64,000 nt of DNA, taken from positions 806,001 through 870,000 of the forward strand of contig NZ_JAGKJK010000001.1 of the NCBI RefSeq assembly GCF_020329435.1, read 5' to 3'. The position numbers were made by a program, and so were the translations under genes. Under the pieces are notes generated by a model. That model made no database searches. It was given only the letters and a program-made list of their open reading frames with translations, and had not been told where the DNA came from. Shown here piece after piece: positions 63,015 through 64,000 of the stretch. Each line of letters starts with the position of its first letter. The first letter of the stretch is position 1. Source of the stretch: Bradyrhizobium hereditatis (lineage in GTDB: Bacteria > Pseudomonadota > Alphaproteobacteria > Rhizobiales > Xanthobacteraceae).

Positions 63015-63023
63015 CCCCCCCCC
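63015..63023 (-). promoter_or_regulatory. nine-G tract at the mtnK ribosome site
   Basis: On the mRNA strand nine consecutive G lie five bases before the ATG. Length changes by slippage would alter the Shine-Dalgarno spacing and could tune translation. Confidence 0.45.
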
Positions 63024-63036
63024 AAGTTGCCGGTCC

Positions 63037-63058
63037 CGGGAGTTGCGGTTCACTCCCG
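63037..63058. other. inverted repeat in the mtnK leader
   Basis: CGGGAGT, eight-base loop, ACTCCCG. These are exactly the same 7-base arms as in the lexA leader at 2753-2772. It lies 28 bases before the mtnK start. Confidence 0.5.
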
Positions 63059-63156
63059 TTTCAGGAAATCCCAGCCGGCTTTTTCTTTCGCCAGATCATA
63101 GCCACAAGGCGTCGCCCGGGGCCAGCATGTTCGCTGTCCCGGCTTGCCCCAGCGTC

Positions 63157-63834
63157 TCAAATGCGCTGCGCAAGCCAGATGGTGTGGCCGCCACAATCCG
63201 GGTCCTCGACGATATGCGAGATCACACGAAAACCGTTTCGATCGAGCAACGAACGATATTCGGCAGGGTCGAGGCTCGCGTGGTACAGCGGCTCGCCTCC
63301 GAAATCTCCGATCGCCTCGCCATGGGCCGGACCGCTGGTAAACATCAGGGCGGCGTCTGGCGCTGCGTGCTCTCGGAACAGCGGAAACATTCGGCGCTGG
63401 TCGTCGTGGCAGAGGTGAAAGAAGCTGTCCCAGGCAAGAAGGCCGGAAAAGGTCCGTCCCAGCGCAAGCTTTCGTATATCGGCGACGATCCATTCCTGCT
63501 TCGGGAAACGGTCGCGGCAGACGTCGATCATGGCCGCGGAGGAATCCACGCCAGTGACCGGATGGCCGAGACCGATGAGGTACGCAGCCATCGGCTCGGC
63601 GGAGCCGCAGCCAAGATCGAGGACTGAGCCGGCAGGCAGCAGCGCCCGAAAGCGATCAAGCCAGGTCTTTTCAAAGAAGCCGGTGCGCGCGCGACTCTCG
63701 ATCCAGTCCGATGCCTTGCCCTGATACAGGTCGATGATCCCTGAGACTTCTTCTGACGGCATCCTCGAACTCTCGCGCCACGTATCGCCTGGATCTGGGT
63801 CAGCACGAACGACAGTAAATGTCGGATGATCCAT
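63157..63834 (-). CDS. class I SAM-dependent methyltransferase
   Basis: 225 codons from the ATG at 63834; a second ATG at 63762 (MPSEEVSGIIDLYQ) might be the true start. The Rossmann motif I is VLDLGCGSAEP (71-81), the motif II acidic residue is in VTGVDSSAAMID, and motif IV is LAWDSFFHLCHDD. Substrates of this small-molecule methyltransferase group cannot be deduced. It lies 147 bases upstream of mtnK on the same strand; a link to methionine salvage is only speculative. Confidence 0.88.
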   Translation of the reverse strand: MDHPTFTVVRADPDPGDTWRESSRMPSEEVSGIIDLYQGKASDWIESRARTGFFEKTWLDRFRALLPAGSVLDLGCGSAEPMAAYLIGLGHPVTGVDSSAAMIDVCRDRFPKQEWIVADIRKLALGRTFSGLLAWDSFFHLCHDDQRRMFPLFREHAAPDAALMFTSGPAHGEAIGDFGGEPLYHASLDPAEYRSLLDRNGFRVISHIVEDPDCGGHTIWLAQRI

Positions 63835-63958
63835 AACGAGCCCAAATGCGGCCGCCTGGAATCGAATCGCCTACATCCAGGATAGGGATCGGTCCGTCGC
63901 GGTCATACATTTGCGTTTATCAATGCTTCAGATTTCCGCAATTTCGTTGTCTCAAGCA

Positions 63959-63964
63959 TATAAT
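63959..63964 (+). promoter_or_regulatory. possible -10 element
   Basis: TATAAT, 27 bases before the ATG at 63991. A convincing -35 box at the right spacing was not found. Confidence 0.3.
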
Positions 63965-63990
63965 AGGCTCTGGCCAAAGGTGGACAGCAC

Positions 63991-64000
63991 ATGAGCATTG
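63991..64000 (+). CDS. first codons of a gene cut by the window end
   Basis: ATG AGC ATT follows AAAGGTGGA at a suitable distance, and a TATAAT lies just upstream. Only three codons are visible (Met-Ser-Ile), so nothing can be said of the product. Confidence 0.3.

Overview
The window looks like a chromosomal segment of a Bradyrhizobium-type alphaproteobacterium (Rhizobiales). The evidence is high GC, the order rpsB-tsf-pyrH-frr-uppS-cdsA-dxr-rseP-bamA-lpxD-fabZ..lpxA-lpxI-lpxB, a GAAC-N7-GAAC SOS box before lexA, DUF3551 and SPW small proteins, and intergenic palindromes of the kind common in Bradyrhizobium. No rRNA, tRNA, CRISPR array or intact insertion sequence was seen.

Layout. 1-7.2 kb: the start of an Old Yellow Enzyme-like gene, a YihX-like HAD phosphatase followed by moeA, an SOS-controlled lexA with a strong terminator, two small hypothetical genes and comEC. 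6.8-13.3 kb: an accessory-looking block. It has a diverged 60-bp repeat flanking a 46-codon lipoprotein-like ORF, small secreted and membrane proteins, a glutamine synthetase, an archaeal-type fructose-1,6-bisphosphate aldolase/phosphatase and a phosphofructokinase whose motifs are of the pyrophosphate type. 13.3-18 kb: glnS (with a SnoaL-like gene), gltX, gltA. 18.2-20 kb: a caspase-fold protease with an intact His/Cys dyad. 20.2-36.5 kb: the long envelope and translation run on the minus strand, in which two unrelated genes separate fabZ from lpxA. 36.8-39.2 kb: a second caspase-fold protein that has lost both catalytic residues and carries a long Pro/Ala-rich tail. 39.4-42.3 kb: a YbaK-type deacylase, a CBS pair protein, a decayed acoR/aldehyde dehydrogenase fusion behind an intact FixK/FNR-type box, and a lipoprotein. 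42.4-51.5 kb: dnaE, a 32-codon membrane microprotein, an outer-membrane beta-barrel protein, two DUF3551 genes, lolD-lolC and proS. 51.7-57 kb: a five-gene minus-strand operon that looks devoted to copper (DUF2946, TonB receptor, BNR-repeat protein, TlpA-like thioredoxin, PCu(A)C chaperone). 57.4-64 kb: a globin preceded by an orphan plus-strand terminator, a complete sugar-type ABC importer, convergent mtnK, a methyltransferase, and the first codons of one further gene.

How the genes work together. The 20-36 kb block couples ribosome and mRNA translation factors (S2, EF-Ts, RRF), UMP kinase, isoprenoid and undecaprenyl synthesis (Dxr, UppS), phospholipid precursor (CdsA), outer-membrane assembly (BamA), envelope stress proteolysis (RseP) and lipid A synthesis (LpxD, A, I, B). 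The copper operon would pass copper from the outer membrane to periplasmic chaperones. The ABC importer next to mtnK may feed methylthioribose salvage.

The most unusual signals are the catalytically dead caspase homologue beside an intact one, the acoR::aldehyde dehydrogenase deletion scar under a preserved anaerobox, the BNR protein with Cys/His clusters in the copper operon, the orphan terminator before the globin, and the non-alphaproteobacterial-looking GS/FBPase/PFK block.
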